DNA of 64,000 nucleotides from Sulfuracidifex metallicus DSM 6482 = JCM 9184 (GCA_032834875.1 CP135238.1:192011-256010); one strand, 5' to 3'; numbered from the stretch's first letter, positions 35,407-45,466 are shown. Notes: generated from the letters alone by a model not told the origin. A program made the numbers and translations.

Positions 35407-35718
35407 TTAGTTGTCTTCGTATATCTCTTCTATAGCCTTGTCTAAGATGCTTTTCTCCCCTATTATGGACAGATCATCTGTATCTTTATCGTAGAACTTC
35501 TTTATGTTTTCTGCGAGCTTACCTATGGAAGCAGTCTCTATAGATATAACGTCTGCACCGCTATATGAGTCATCTTCATAGAGAATTATAATGTGGTTTT
35601 TGAAATATAGAAATCTAAATGCGCCAACTATTTTGCCGTCCTCTACCTTCTTATAAAGAGTAACAGTCAAAAGTGGCTCAGTTAAGGAATGTCTTGTGTA
35701 TTCGGCATATTTTAACAT
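35407..35718 (-). CDS. Unknown small acidic protein
   Basis: 103 residues, soluble, with a beta pattern in the first half (LLTVTLYKKVEDGKIVGAFRFLYFKNHIII) and acidic C-terminus. No metal or nucleotide motif. Divergent from the TPR gene with 64 nt between the starts. Function unknown. Confidence 0.5.
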   Translation of the reverse strand: MLKYAEYTRHSLTEPLLTVTLYKKVEDGKIVGAFRFLYFKNHIIILYEDDSYSGADVISIETASIGKLAENIKKFYDKDTDDLSIIGEKSILDKAIEEIYEDN

Positions 35719-35782
35719 GTTAGGAAATTCATTAAAAAAGATTAATTACTCTTGATGAAACACCCTCCAAGAAACGCTTATC

Positions 35783-36784
35783 TTGATTGACAGAGTAAAT
35801 TTAGTTGTGAGGGCTGAAGAACTTGAGGCTAGGCTTCAAAGACTGAAAGGTAAAGAAAGGGACGTGGCTTTGAGAGAGTTAGGCTATTATTATCTTCAGC
35901 AATACTTGAGGAGCAGAAATGTAGAATATGTTGAAAAATCGCTTTCCTTTTATAAACAAGTTGAAAAGAAGGACTGCGTTGTTCTAAATAACATAGGATT
36001 ATGCGAGATGTATTTAGGCAAATGCCAGGAATCTATGGATGTATTCAATAACGCCAGGAAGGTCTGCAAAAATGAGGACGAATACATGCTTGACTTCAAT
36101 TATGCTCTTTCTCTACTCTCGTGTGGCAAGGAAGAGGAAGCTTACATGATAATGAAGTCTCTAATTAAGAATAACAAGTCACCTTCTTTTATAAGACTCT
36201 TCGGAAAGACATGCATTTCCCTAGCAAGAAAAGACGTGAATTACGTTGAGGAAGCAGTACCCCTTTTAGAGTCTTTAGAACAGCCAGTTGAAGAGTTAGT
36301 GCTATCTTACATAATTTTAGCTAAAGCTAAGGGGAATGAGTTCACTGAAAAAGCACTTAAATTAGCCAGAGAGAACGGAGACGAGAGATTGATCGCAGAA
36401 GCCCTTTTAGTTAAGGGTGATGAAAAATCGTTGAATGAAGCCCTTTCTTTGTTTAGACGAGTTAATGATATGAATGGTCAAGCTAGAGCCCTTTATGCCC
36501 TTTCTCTCATGGAGCAAGATAAGTTACCCGACGCCCTAAATCTAGTGGAGAAGCTCCCAGACGACATTGAGAAAATGGAGATATTGTTTGACCTTTATAA
36601 AAGAACCAAGATGATCCCCTTACTTAAGGAGTCACTTAGAATTGCAGAGAAGGTTCAGAACTGGCTGTTCCTGGCTAGGGGTTATAGGGAGTTATCAGAA
36701 AGGGAGGATGCTTTGAATAATCTAAAGAAATCAGTAGAGTTTTATGAGAAATATATCAACACAACTAGGGAAGGTAAAGTTTGA
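35783..36784 (+). CDS. TPR-repeat protein
   Basis: 333 residues from a TTG start, alpha-helical throughout. Repeats of about 34 residues can be seen (YLQQYLRSRNVEYVEKSLSFY; VLNNIGLCEMYLGKCQESMDVF; YMLDFNYALSLLSCGKEEEAY; ARALYALSLMEQDKLPDALNL; WLFLARGYRELSEREDALNNL). A scaffold role is typical of such proteins. No catalytic motif. Separated by 89 nt from the acyl-CoA synthetase, which has its own promoter. Confidence 0.8.
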   Translation: MIDRVNLVVRAEELEARLQRLKGKERDVALRELGYYYLQQYLRSRNVEYVEKSLSFYKQVEKKDCVVLNNIGLCEMYLGKCQESMDVFNNARKVCKNEDEYMLDFNYALSLLSCGKEEEAYMIMKSLIKNNKSPSFIRLFGKTCISLARKDVNYVEEAVPLLESLEQPVEELVLSYIILAKAKGNEFTEKALKLARENGDERLIAEALLVKGDEKSLNEALSLFRRVNDMNGQARALYALSLMEQDKLPDALNLVEKLPDDIEKMEILFDLYKRTKMIPLLKESLRIAEKVQNWLFLARGYRELSEREDALNNLKKSVEFYEKYINTTREGKV

Positions 36785-36873
36785 TTCTAGACAAGTAGAA
36801 TAAAAAGTGGAAAAAAGACTATCAAAAGGAAGTAACTGAGAACGTTTAAATCATTCGACTACTTGTAAAATAT

Positions 36874-38862
36874 ATGGAAGATCTAGATCCGTTGTTTAAA
36901 CCTAAGAGCATAGCCGTTATAGGAGCTTCTAGAAATAGGGAAAAGGTAGGAAACGTAATAACAAGAAACTTGTTATCATCTTTTAGAGGAAAGATTTACC
37001 CTGTAAATAACAAGGCAGAATCCGTTGAGGGACTTACAGCATACAAGTCAGTGAAGGACATAAAGGACGACGTTGATTTAGGAATCATTTCAGTTCCTAG
37101 AGAAGCCGCTGTAGAGGTCATGGAGGAGCTAGGGGAAAAGGGGGTAAAAGCTTCGATAGTTATCACAGCGGGTTTTAGGGAGGTAGGAGGAGAAGGAGTA
37201 AAACTGGAGGAAGAATTAATTCATACAGCATTAAAATATTCAATAAGATTTCTTGGACCTAATACTATGGGGTTAGTTTCTCCCGAATACAACGGTACTT
37301 TTGCATTCGCAGATATGAGAAGAGGAAACATAGCTCTGGTAGTACAGAGCGGCGGAATAGGCGCATACATGTTAGACTGGGCTCACAAAAGTAGAACCGG
37401 AATAAGCTATTTAGTTACAATGGGGAACCAAGCTGATGTAAAGGAGTACGAGGTGATTCAGTATCTATCGGAGGATCCAGAGACGAAAGCTATTTTCGCT
37501 TACGTAGAGGGAATCTCGGATGGCGAAAAATTCCTTGAAGTTATGCCTGAGTCGACTAAGAAGAAGCCCGTTGTTTTCATTAAAGGTGGAATAACTAGTA
37601 AGGGAGCTAAGGCTGCAATGTCTCATACCGGAAGTCTAGCAGGATCATTTGACGTGTTCAAGGCTGCAGTAAAGACCACTGGAGGAATATTAATAGAGGA
37701 CTTTCGAGATTTCTTGAACCTAACGAAGCTGGTGGAATCGTCGGAGCCATTAAAACCTGAAATTCTAGTCGTGACTAACTCTGGAGGTCATGGAGTCCTA
37801 ACCTCAGACGCCATAGAGAGGAACAACATGACTATGATAACTTTACCATCTAGGATTGAGGAGGAACTTAAGAAGATACTTCCTCCAACTAGTTCAGTAA
37901 GGAATCCGCTAGATCTGACAGGAGACGCTGGAAAGGATAGATACACTGAGGCACTGAAGTTGGTCAGTGATTTAGACTGTACTAAGGTAGTAATAGCGGA
38001 ATCGCTTCCTTTCCTAAGCACAGTAGAGGTCGCAAAGGCAGTTCTTCCATTTAAGGGAAAAGGAATAGTTGGAGTTTTCATGGGAGGCGATGAGGAATTC
38101 TCTTCAAGGATCATGGAGTCAGCTGATATTCCATGTTTCAATTTTCCAGAAGACGCAGTAAAATCTATTCGTTATTTAACGTCGAGAGTTCCACCTAGGA
38201 AGAAGATAAGGATATCGCAGCCCATGGAATCAGCGTTGGAGTTAGTAAAGGACAAGGAATTTCTCAAGGACTACGAATCCATGAAGTTAATGGAAATTTA
38301 CGGTATTAGGACTCCTAAATGGAGCATAGTTGAGGACGTGGACTCGGCCGAAAAGGAAGCTGATAGGATTGGATACCCATTGGTCATGAAAATATCAGCA
38401 GATTCTCCTGTCCATAAGACTGAAATGAAAGGAGTATATATGAACGTTGAGAAGGAACAAGTTAAACAGATCTATCAGACGTTAAGCAAGATTACCAAAA
38501 GAGTCATGTTACAGGAACAGCTTAACGGTATGGAGGTTTTCGTTGGAGGAATTAAGGATCCAGTTTTTGGTCACACTGTGGTAGTTGGAAGCGGAGGAAT
38601 ATATGTGGAGGTGTTAAAGAACGTCAGTTATGGTATATGTCCAGTAGATGAAGATGAAGCTCTAGACATTCTAAAGGAAAGTAAAGTTTACGATATGCTT
38701 AATGCAAGGAAGAGAGGGTATGATTCAGGAAGTGTAATACGAACTATTACTTCTGTGTCAAGAATGATGTTAGACCTAAACATAAAGGAAATGGACATAA
38801 ATCCTCTAATAGTGAATGAAAAGGGTGCGTTTGCAGTAGACGTAAGGTTAATATTGAAATAG
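36874..38862 (+). CDS. ADP-forming acyl-CoA synthetase (alpha-beta fusion)
   Basis: 662 residues. The N-terminal CoA-binding domain starts SIAVIGASRNREKVGNVI; the ligase-CoA domain carries the phosphohistidine in AAMSHTGSLAG; the C-terminal ATP-grasp domain begins about residue 450 (MEIYGIRTPKWSIVEDV; YPLVMKISADSPVHKTE) and ends MDINPLIVNEKG. This is the single-chain form used by crenarchaea. It makes acyl-CoA and ADP (or the reverse, gaining ATP) from acetate or a hydroxy acid; the substrate cannot be read from sequence. Confidence 0.9.
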   Translation: MEDLDPLFKPKSIAVIGASRNREKVGNVITRNLLSSFRGKIYPVNNKAESVEGLTAYKSVKDIKDDVDLGIISVPREAAVEVMEELGEKGVKASIVITAGFREVGGEGVKLEEELIHTALKYSIRFLGPNTMGLVSPEYNGTFAFADMRRGNIALVVQSGGIGAYMLDWAHKSRTGISYLVTMGNQADVKEYEVIQYLSEDPETKAIFAYVEGISDGEKFLEVMPESTKKKPVVFIKGGITSKGAKAAMSHTGSLAGSFDVFKAAVKTTGGILIEDFRDFLNLTKLVESSEPLKPEILVVTNSGGHGVLTSDAIERNNMTMITLPSRIEEELKKILPPTSSVRNPLDLTGDAGKDRYTEALKLVSDLDCTKVVIAESLPFLSTVEVAKAVLPFKGKGIVGVFMGGDEEFSSRIMESADIPCFNFPEDAVKSIRYLTSRVPPRKKIRISQPMESALELVKDKEFLKDYESMKLMEIYGIRTPKWSIVEDVDSAEKEADRIGYPLVMKISADSPVHKTEMKGVYMNVEKEQVKQIYQTLSKITKRVMLQEQLNGMEVFVGGIKDPVFGHTVVVGSGGIYVEVLKNVSYGICPVDEDEALDILKESKVYDMLNARKRGYDSGSVIRTITSVSRMMLDLNIKEMDINPLIVNEKGAFAVDVRLILK

Positions 38863-38942
38863 ATAACATCATTTTCTCTTATTGAAATGCCTTTTTAATG
38901 AAAAATATATAAACTACATCTCTATATTATTTCCTGATAAAA

Positions 38943-39101
38943 ATGTCAGCTGAAGAAGTAGTGAAAGTATCAAGAAATTATCAAGTCACTATACCAGCAA
39001 AAATAAGGCAGAAGTTTCAGGTTAAGGAAGGAGACTTAGTTAAAGTAATATTCGACGAAAAAGAAGGTACAGTAAGAATAGTTCCACTGAAAACCGTTTA
39101 A
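38943..39101 (+). CDS. AbrB/MazE-type SpoVT domain DNA-binding protein
   Basis: 52 residues, ATG 38943. VVKVSRNYQVTIPAKIRQKF followed by VKEGDLVKVIFDEKEGTV is the complete swapped-hairpin AbrB domain. Such proteins are antitoxins or small transcription factors. No toxin gene follows: the next gene is a convergent nucleoside hydrolase ending 1 nt away. TATA-like ATATATAAAC lies about 33-24 nt upstream of the ATG. Confidence 0.85.
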   Translation: MSAEEVVKVSRNYQVTIPAKIRQKFQVKEGDLVKVIFDEKEGTVRIVPLKTV

Positions 39102-39102
39102 A

Positions 39103-40035
39103 TCACTCTGATAACATTTTCTTAATCATATCAAGTAAAATTTCTTTTTTTATGCTGTAAACTATTTCTGTATTAGGCGAGTTAGACCAAGGTCTATCTG
39201 AGTCGAAATGATCTATCAATGTCATACCTCTAGTTAGTGAATCGGAATTATCTATAACTACATATTCCTTTTTAGTAATTTCTGTAATTTCTGGATTAAT
39301 TGCTGCTGCAGTGGTAAGTAAGTCAGGATGAGGATGACCGTCCAACTTCTGAACTTCTTTATCGTACTGCCTGTAATGTGAAAACATCTTAACGTAGAGC
39401 TCGGAAAGACGAGTTCTCATATTTTTTATTTGATTCCATTCATTGTCGTCGATTGTGTATTTGATCACTACGTCCCACGGAACCATTGTAGTGTTAAAAC
39501 CAGCATTGAAGACTATTCTTGCAGCGTCTGGATCTACCCAGAAATTATACTCAGCCACTGGAGTTATGTTACCGTGGGAAAATGCCGTACCACCCATTAT
39601 CCATACCTTCTTTATTCTTTCTGGGAGGGTGTTGTCTAGTAAGTAAGCTAAGGCTAAGTTTGTTAGAGGAGAAATAGCAAGTATCTCTAATTCTCCTTTA
39701 AATTGATGAGATAGCTCGATTATAGCTTGTACTGCATGTTTGTTTTCTGGTTTTCTTTTACTTGACGGAGTTATCTCACCTAGTCCACTCTTACCATGTA
39801 CTTCTTCTACCGTAGAGAAATTCTTCACTATAGGCCTTTTGCTTCCAGGGAAAACTGGCACGTCTTTATATCCAACTTGTTCCAATGCCCATAGTGCGTT
39901 AGTAATCTGTTGTTGAAAGGAAACGTTTCCCTCAACTATGGTTACTGCATCCAATTTCATTCCATATTTAGAAAGCATGAAGATGCTTGCTACGTCATCT
40001 TCAGCGGTATCACAATCTATTATGAAATGTCTCAT
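39103..40035 (-). CDS. Inosine-uridine-preferring nucleoside hydrolase family protein
   Basis: 310 residues from MRHFIIDCDTAEDD; an open extension of eight residues upstream is probably not translated. The calcium-binding DxDxxxDD motif is DCDTAEDD at the N-terminus; VTIVEGNVSFQQ, PVFPGSKRP, ILAISPLTNLA and VWIMGGTAF follow in family order, and the late HPHPDLLTTAAAI carries the catalytic His. It splits ribonucleosides to ribose and base in purine or pyrimidine salvage. Confidence 0.9.
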   Translation of the reverse strand: MRHFIIDCDTAEDDVASIFMLSKYGMKLDAVTIVEGNVSFQQQITNALWALEQVGYKDVPVFPGSKRPIVKNFSTVEEVHGKSGLGEITPSSKRKPENKHAVQAIIELSHQFKGELEILAISPLTNLALAYLLDNTLPERIKKVWIMGGTAFSHGNITPVAEYNFWVDPDAARIVFNAGFNTTMVPWDVVIKYTIDDNEWNQIKNMRTRLSELYVKMFSHYRQYDKEVQKLDGHPHPDLLTTAAAINPEITEITKKEYVVIDNSDSLTRGMTLIDHFDSDRPWSNSPNTEIVYSIKKEILLDMIKKMLSE

Positions 40036-40111
40036 AAGATAGTGATTGAGAAGAGGCAAATAAGCTATAGGAAATTATTTTTAAAGCCACGATGTGATAC
40101 AAAATGTATAT

Positions 40112-40297
40112 ATGATTTGCTCTAACTGTGGAACACATAATACAGAAGGATCAAACTATTGTAATAACTGTGGTGCACCGTTGAAGCATATAAAATGTGA
40201 GAGGTGCGGGTTTCATAATAAACCTAGTGCAAAATTCTGCGTTAACTGTGGAGTACCATTGTCTACTATCATCAGAATTGTAAACAATAAAAACTAA
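40112..40297 (+). CDS. Double zinc-ribbon protein
   Basis: 61 residues from MICSNCG (six earlier in-frame codons from 40094 are probably untranslated). Two C4 ribbons: CSNCGTHNTEGSNYCNNC and CERCGFHNKPSAKFCVNC, each followed by GxPL. This is the DZANK/zinc-ribbon type found as small adaptor proteins. Basic C-terminus. Function unknown; transcription- or ribosome-related roles are typical. Confidence 0.75.
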   Translation: MICSNCGTHNTEGSNYCNNCGAPLKHIKCERCGFHNKPSAKFCVNCGVPLSTIIRIVNNKN

Positions 40298-40456
40298 AAG
40301 TACTAAAATGATAATATCATGTTATACATTTCGTAGTGATTATCGTCGTTTTTCCATGGTTTAAGCTAAAAAGGTATAAAGGGAATTTTAAAAAGATATA
40401 TCACAAATTTATATTAATTTAATTAAAAATACTTTTCTTCCTTCTCCTCATTAATC

Positions 40457-43279
40457 TTATATAATAACGACGGATGGGGAAAACGGAACCGCAGTATTCT
40501 TCTTTCCCTTAACGTCTGGAGACATTGGATCTCTAGAGTCAAATATAGAAATCTCAGTAACATTAAGTTTTCTAATTAGGAAGTTTACATTATCTGCTAA
40601 TATTTTCATTTCATCTGTATCTAGGTATTTTAAAAGAAGAATGCGGAACTTTCTGTCGTATTGCTCCATTCTTCTATATATATTTTCCAGATCAGTCTCA
40701 TCTCCTTTCACTTCCATTACGAAGTCTCTTACTCCCTTGCCCTGGTTAAGGAATTCTAGAGATCTTCTCACGATCTCTTTTCTTTCTTTGTCGCTATCTA
40801 CATATAATATTATTTTCTCTGGTTCCTTCGAAATTACGTTCTCTACTTCCCTTATGCTTTCTATCAGGTTTTTAAGATATTCAACTTGGAATTCTGTTTC
40901 TTCATATTCATTAAATTCATCTTCAGTAGGAAATGGCTGAGTTGAAACTAGACCTTGGAAACCTTTAGACCATAACTCCTCAGCGAGGTGAGGTACCACA
41001 GGCGACATCATCCTTATCCACGCTGAGGCTACCTTCTTAAGCAAAGTGGGATTAAGTTGATCTCCCATTTCGGTATAGTCCTTTATGTCCTCATAAATTG
41101 TGTAAATTACGAGATTAAATGCATCCTTAAACATCATCTTGGCATAATAATTATCTATTTCAGAGATCCTTCTTCTTATTAGCGTCGAGAGCCATTTATC
41201 TGCTGTACTCCTTATCTCAGCTTCGCCATGAAGCTCTACCATTTTAGATACAAGTCCAAAGATCTTTTTCAACTGCTCAGATACGCTTTCTACCACCTTA
41301 GGTTCAAAGTCTGTATCTTGAATTATTTGTGATGAAGTCGTTAAAGCTACCCTCACTGGGTCAACACCGAACTCGCTTATTGCTTTCTCAAGTGGATATA
41401 TATTTCGCAGGCTTTTGCTCATCTTCTTCCCTCCAACCCTTATGAAGCCGTTTAGAACGATCTGTCTAGGAAGCATTTCTTCTCCAAAGATTGCCAAGTG
41501 ATTGTAAATGTAGAAGGGAAGGTGATTCTGCACTAGGTCTCTTCCACTATGTCTTGAATCAACAGGATACCAATATTCGAACTCCTCCCTCATTCTCTTT
41601 ATCTCTTCTATAGAAATCTGAGATTCCTTGGCTAACTCCAACGGATTCCCCTTACCTAGCATAACGTAATCTAGAATCTCGTCGCTGATTTTCTTTCCTC
41701 TAATTAAGTGAGAAATTGTATAAAATGCAGTATATATTGTAGAATCGCTGAGACTGTCTATAATTTGACTTTCATCCCATGGAAGTTTAACTCCTATTCC
41801 TCTAGATCTGCCTACTGCCCTTCTTCTCATGTTAAAAATAGCCCTTTCGAAGTCCTTCCTTATTTCAGGAGGTATGAAATTTATGTGATTTAAAGCCCTC
41901 AGAGTGTCGTTTTTCCATTTCGGATCATCGTAGATTAGAAACCATTGGTTCTCTATTCTCTTGACTACTATTTCGGCTCCGCACCTACAGTATATGGGAC
42001 CGTTGATTATTTCGTATAATTCATCATACCTATCCACGGTTCTAAGCAGTTCAATAATGTTTCGTCTAGCATCCATGACCTTTCTCCCTGCAACGTAATC
42101 CTTTACCTTCTGTCTCATGAATTCGGGAACCATCTGGGTTACGTCGTCCCTTACGACTCCCTTGTAGAATTCAGTTCTATATATGGAATCGGCGTAGTCC
42201 TTCAGTTCAGCAGGATCTTCTGTGTCTATCCCTATGGAAGGTATTTCCGGCAAATCGGGGGTAGATATAATTGGAATTACCTCTTGTATTCCTGCGTCTC
42301 TAGCCATTATCAGATGAAATGGATCGTGGGCTGGAACAAGCATCACTAAACCAGTTCCAAAGGAAGGATCAACGAATTTTCCCTTAATTATCCTGATTTC
42401 CTTGCCGGTGATGGGGTTTCTAGCATTCATGCTTTCTAACTCTTCTGGAGAAATTTCCCTTATTTTCTTCAATTTTTTCTGAAATGATATTTTATAGAAA
42501 GCATTTTTAGATATAACATATCTTTTTGTAGATTTACCTTCCTCTTCCACTATCATATAACTGTCTTTTCCAATGGCTATTGCTACTGAACCGAATAATG
42601 TCTCAGGTCTTGAAGTGGCAACCGGAAACATGAAATTATCTCCCTCAAAAAATATTATATCTAAGTCTTCTATTTCTGGTTCCACATCTCCCTTAGTGTC
42701 ATGCATGCCTACAGGGAAGTTATCAGATGGACAGAATCCCACTACGTCAGAACCTGATACTAGGTAACCTTCTTTCTTTAATTTTCTAAATTGCCATTGA
42801 ACGAAATCTTGGAACTCTTCCTGGGTTGTCGTGAAGGATCTCCTCCAGTCAATGCTTAAGCCTAACCTCTTCGCAGTTTTCTCCATTTCATTTTTGAAGT
42901 ATTCCGCTAATCTGTACGGATCTTCCATTTCCTTTATTTTTTCCTTGGGAATATTATACAGGCTAGAGAAAGACTCTATCATCTCTATATCCCCTCTTTT
43001 AATAGCATCTGCAACAGCTAGGATTGGAGTTCCAGTGAACTGAAAGGCAAAGGGGAATAGTACGTTGAAACCCTTCATTCTCAAATATCTAGCGTATACA
43101 TCAGCTGAGATGTAAGTCCTTCCGTGTCCTATATGCATTGGGCTGTTTGTATAAGGAAAAGGGACAGTTATGAACTTCTTCTTAGATCTATCGTTTCCTG
43201 CATCTATTTGGAATACCTTGTTTTCTTCCCAGAAGGTTTGCCACTTTTCTGCGATTGAATTAAAAAACTCTGATTCCAT
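40457..43279 (-). CDS. leuS: Leucyl-tRNA synthetase
   Basis: 940 residues, the length of archaeal LeuRS. HIGH motif PMHIGHGRTYISADVYARYL (residues 46-65), CP1 editing domain from about 170 to 420 with TSRPETLFGSV and GTGLVMLVPAHDPF, a Cys pair YCRCGAE, WFL, then RHSGRDLVQNHL and KMSKS (GGKKMSKSLRN). Charges tRNA-Leu with leucine. Some Sulfolobales carry two LeuRS genes; this copy has the full catalytic signature. The divergent gene starts only 30 nt away, so the promoters overlap. Confidence 0.95.
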   Translation of the reverse strand: MESEFFNSIAEKWQTFWEENKVFQIDAGNDRSKKKFITVPFPYTNSPMHIGHGRTYISADVYARYLRMKGFNVLFPFAFQFTGTPILAVADAIKRGDIEMIESFSSLYNIPKEKIKEMEDPYRLAEYFKNEMEKTAKRLGLSIDWRRSFTTTQEEFQDFVQWQFRKLKKEGYLVSGSDVVGFCPSDNFPVGMHDTKGDVEPEIEDLDIIFFEGDNFMFPVATSRPETLFGSVAIAIGKDSYMIVEEEGKSTKRYVISKNAFYKISFQKKLKKIREISPEELESMNARNPITGKEIRIIKGKFVDPSFGTGLVMLVPAHDPFHLIMARDAGIQEVIPIISTPDLPEIPSIGIDTEDPAELKDYADSIYRTEFYKGVVRDDVTQMVPEFMRQKVKDYVAGRKVMDARRNIIELLRTVDRYDELYEIINGPIYCRCGAEIVVKRIENQWFLIYDDPKWKNDTLRALNHINFIPPEIRKDFERAIFNMRRRAVGRSRGIGVKLPWDESQIIDSLSDSTIYTAFYTISHLIRGKKISDEILDYVMLGKGNPLELAKESQISIEEIKRMREEFEYWYPVDSRHSGRDLVQNHLPFYIYNHLAIFGEEMLPRQIVLNGFIRVGGKKMSKSLRNIYPLEKAISEFGVDPVRVALTTSSQIIQDTDFEPKVVESVSEQLKKIFGLVSKMVELHGEAEIRSTADKWLSTLIRRRISEIDNYYAKMMFKDAFNLVIYTIYEDIKDYTEMGDQLNPTLLKKVASAWIRMMSPVVPHLAEELWSKGFQGLVSTQPFPTEDEFNEYEETEFQVEYLKNLIESIREVENVISKEPEKIILYVDSDKERKEIVRRSLEFLNQGKGVRDFVMEVKGDETDLENIYRRMEQYDRKFRILLLKYLDTDEMKILADNVNFLIRKLNVTEISIFDSRDPMSPDVKGKKNTAVPFSPSVVII

Positions 43280-43309
43280 ATGTTGTTGATATAGAGAGGA
43301 GAGTTATAT

Positions 43310-43705
43310 ATGGTTGGAGTCGGCAAAATTCCCATAGACGACGCGAAAGTTTACTTGGATGGATCCCTTCTGCCTGACGCAAAAGTTTACGTGCACATAA
43401 AGGGATATAGCAGGGCAAGGGTAACACACGTAGATGTAGAGCATCAGTCCTTAAAGAAGGTTATATTGCCTAGGCATAGCGATTATCCATCTGTAAAGTG
43501 GGGGAGCAGGGTAGAAATTTCAGTCAAAGGTCACGTTGTAGTTATAGAGAGCGAAACTTTAGGTAAAATCATAAAGATGGACGGCAACCTTTACGTTGGA
43601 GGAAAGGGAAAAGGAATATTCTTAGGTTTTCATAAAGATCAAATAAGATCCCTTGAATCCTTTGGAGAGAGTAAAGGTTTCCCTCCGATTAAGCGTTCCT
43701 CCTAG
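43310..43705 (+). CDS. Unknown small beta-rich protein
   Basis: 131 residues, with regularly spaced beta strands (AKVYLDGSLLPDAKVYVHIKG; RVEISVKGHVVVIESETLGKII; GNLYVGGKGKGIFLGF) and a short helical C-terminus. No catalytic residues recognised. Divergent from leuS by 30 nt and overlapping the end of the 82-residue gene by 17 nt. Probably a lineage-specific gene. Confidence 0.5.
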   Translation: MVGVGKIPIDDAKVYLDGSLLPDAKVYVHIKGYSRARVTHVDVEHQSLKKVILPRHSDYPSVKWGSRVEISVKGHVVVIESETLGKIIKMDGNLYVGGKGKGIFLGFHKDQIRSLESFGESKGFPPIKRSS

Positions 43706-43937
43706 TTTTCCTTCTTTTTTTATAACTACTACTTTTCTTTTTCGTGGTTTCTTTGCTTCCCTTTCTTAGTTTACCTTGAAAATCGTATTTCATGGATATA
43801 ATTGACATTAAAGTTCCTCCAAGTAGGAAAAAATATGCGTAATTTCCTAACTCATTTGATGAAGATAGGGCTGCAATAACAAGTGAAATTAAGCCTAATA
43901 TAATGAGGACTTTCGATGCCTTACAGATATATCCCAT
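43689..43937 (-). CDS. Small membrane protein with basic tail
   Basis: 82 residues. Two membrane helices (about 8-27 and 33-50) are followed by a very basic tail rich in Lys, Arg and Ser. It starts directly behind the stop of the GlcD-type oxidase and is probably its operon partner. The tail may hold the oxidase or nucleic acid to the membrane; this is a guess. Confidence 0.5.
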   Translation of the reverse strand: MGYICKASKVLIILGLISLVIAALSSSNELGNYAYFFLLGGTLMSIISMKYDFQGKLRKGSKETTKKKSSSYKKRRKTRRNA

Positions 43938-45260
43938 TCATACTACCTGCTTTGTTGGATTCATGATGCCCTTATCGTCGAAGACATCCTTTATTTTCTT
44001 CATTAACCTTAAGACTTCATCACCGTTATGCTTTTTGATCTGTTCTATAGCTAATTCTCTTTTTTGTATTCCAACACCATGTTCACCAGTTACCGATCCA
44101 CCCTCATCTATAACGTACTCACACAGTTCCTTGAAGAATTCCATGGCTCTATCCTTGCTATCATCGTCATAGGTTATTACTGGGTGAAGGTTTCCGTCTC
44201 CTATGTGTCCCAGTATAGGTGAGCTTATTTGATATTTTCCTTCTAGTTCCCTTATTTTTTTGAAAACCTTTGGCAGCTTGCTTACGGGGACCACTATGTC
44301 TTCAGACATAGAATACTTTGAGGTCGCTTTAATAGCCAAATAGGCGAAAGATCTAGCCTTGTAAAGTTCCTCCTTCTCGTCTTCGTTTTCCGCTATCTTT
44401 ACTAATATAGAGTTGTGAAGCGATTCTTTTAACTTCTCAAGGCTGAATTCTGGTATATCTATTAGAAGAGCCCCTACTCCTTCAGTTTCTATGTTAAAGG
44501 ATTTCTTTAACGCCTCCAAGACCTTGGAATCCATATATTCAGCAATTTCTGGTTGAATTCTGTTCTTTCTGAGATTTATGATTGTTCTACTTATGTCATC
44601 TTCCTTATTGAAGAAAGCAAGAACCCTTAATACCTTGTAGTCTGGTATTGGAATTACTTTAAGCCAAACCTCTGTTATTATTCCTAATGTACCTTCGCTT
44701 CCCACCATTAGATGTACTAGATCGTAACCAACTCTGTTTTTTTGTAGCGGTTCTCCTATTTTGACTACCTCTCCGTTTGGCAGAACTACCTTAACTGCTA
44801 AGACCCAGTCCTTCATAGTTCCGTACTTAACACAATGCATTCCCCCTGACCCTTCAGATGTTGCACCGCCTACTGAACACATGAAACTGCTTGCAGGATC
44901 AGGAGGGAAGAAGAAACCTCTAGGTTTTAGGAATTTATTTATGTCATCTAAGACGACTCCTGCTTCAACGTGTATGGTCCAGTCCTCGTCGCTGAATTCG
45001 AGTATCTTATTCATGTTTGATAGATCTATTAATATACCACCATTAGTTATCGCAGCTCCAGTGACGCTTGTTCCTTTACCCCAAGGTGTTACTTTTATTG
45101 CCTTTTCCCTGGCTATTTCGAGAGTTTTCCTTACGTCTTCAACGCCTCTAGCTATTACAACCGCTTCTGGCTTTCCCTTGAAGTACCCCATGTCCTCTGC
45201 GTACTTCTCTGGATCTCCGAGCATCAAACCCAACTTGCTTAGATCTCTTTGAATATCCAT
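43938..45260 (-). CDS. FAD-linked oxidase, GlcD/D-lactate dehydrogenase type
   Basis: 440 residues. The PCMH FAD-binding domain covers about 25-215: PWGKGTSVTGAAITNGG, MNKILEFSDEDW, PPDPASSFMCSVGGATSEGSGG, GSEGTLGIITEVWLKV. The C-terminal oxidase domain has HIGDGNLHPVITYD and GEHGVGIQKREL. It oxidises glycolate, D-lactate or a long-chain 2-hydroxyacid; the partner subunits of bacterial GlcEF are absent, as in other archaeal single-gene forms. Confidence 0.85.
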   Translation of the reverse strand: MDIQRDLSKLGLMLGDPEKYAEDMGYFKGKPEAVVIARGVEDVRKTLEIAREKAIKVTPWGKGTSVTGAAITNGGILIDLSNMNKILEFSDEDWTIHVEAGVVLDDINKFLKPRGFFFPPDPASSFMCSVGGATSEGSGGMHCVKYGTMKDWVLAVKVVLPNGEVVKIGEPLQKNRVGYDLVHLMVGSEGTLGIITEVWLKVIPIPDYKVLRVLAFFNKEDDISRTIINLRKNRIQPEIAEYMDSKVLEALKKSFNIETEGVGALLIDIPEFSLEKLKESLHNSILVKIAENEDEKEELYKARSFAYLAIKATSKYSMSEDIVVPVSKLPKVFKKIRELEGKYQISSPILGHIGDGNLHPVITYDDDSKDRAMEFFKELCEYVIDEGGSVTGEHGVGIQKRELAIEQIKKHNGDEVLRLMKKIKDVFDDKGIMNPTKQVV

Positions 45261-45433
45261 CTCATAGTCATGTGGATTGTCGGATAATTTATTTTTCCCA
45301 AAGTTAAACGCAAGTTATATGCATGTTTTTTATTCTTCTTTTCTTAATTCGCACACTACGTCACTTTTGGCTTGAAGTTTTTTATGTTTAATTAAAAATT
45401 TTTATCTTTTTTAGTTTACAAAGTCTCATAAAG

Positions 45434-45457
45434 TTTTATATCTAGCATGAGCTAGAT
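45434..45457 (+). promoter_or_regulatory. TATA element with overlapping palindromic operator
   Basis: TTTTATA at 45434-45440 lies 27-33 nt before the ATG at 45467, as expected for a leaderless archaeal promoter. The perfect inverted repeat ATCTAGC-atga-GCTAGAT (45440-45457) starts within the TATA box and fills the space to the start site, the usual place for a repressor to block RNA polymerase. Confidence 0.6.
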
Positions 45458-45466
45458 TTATCATTA

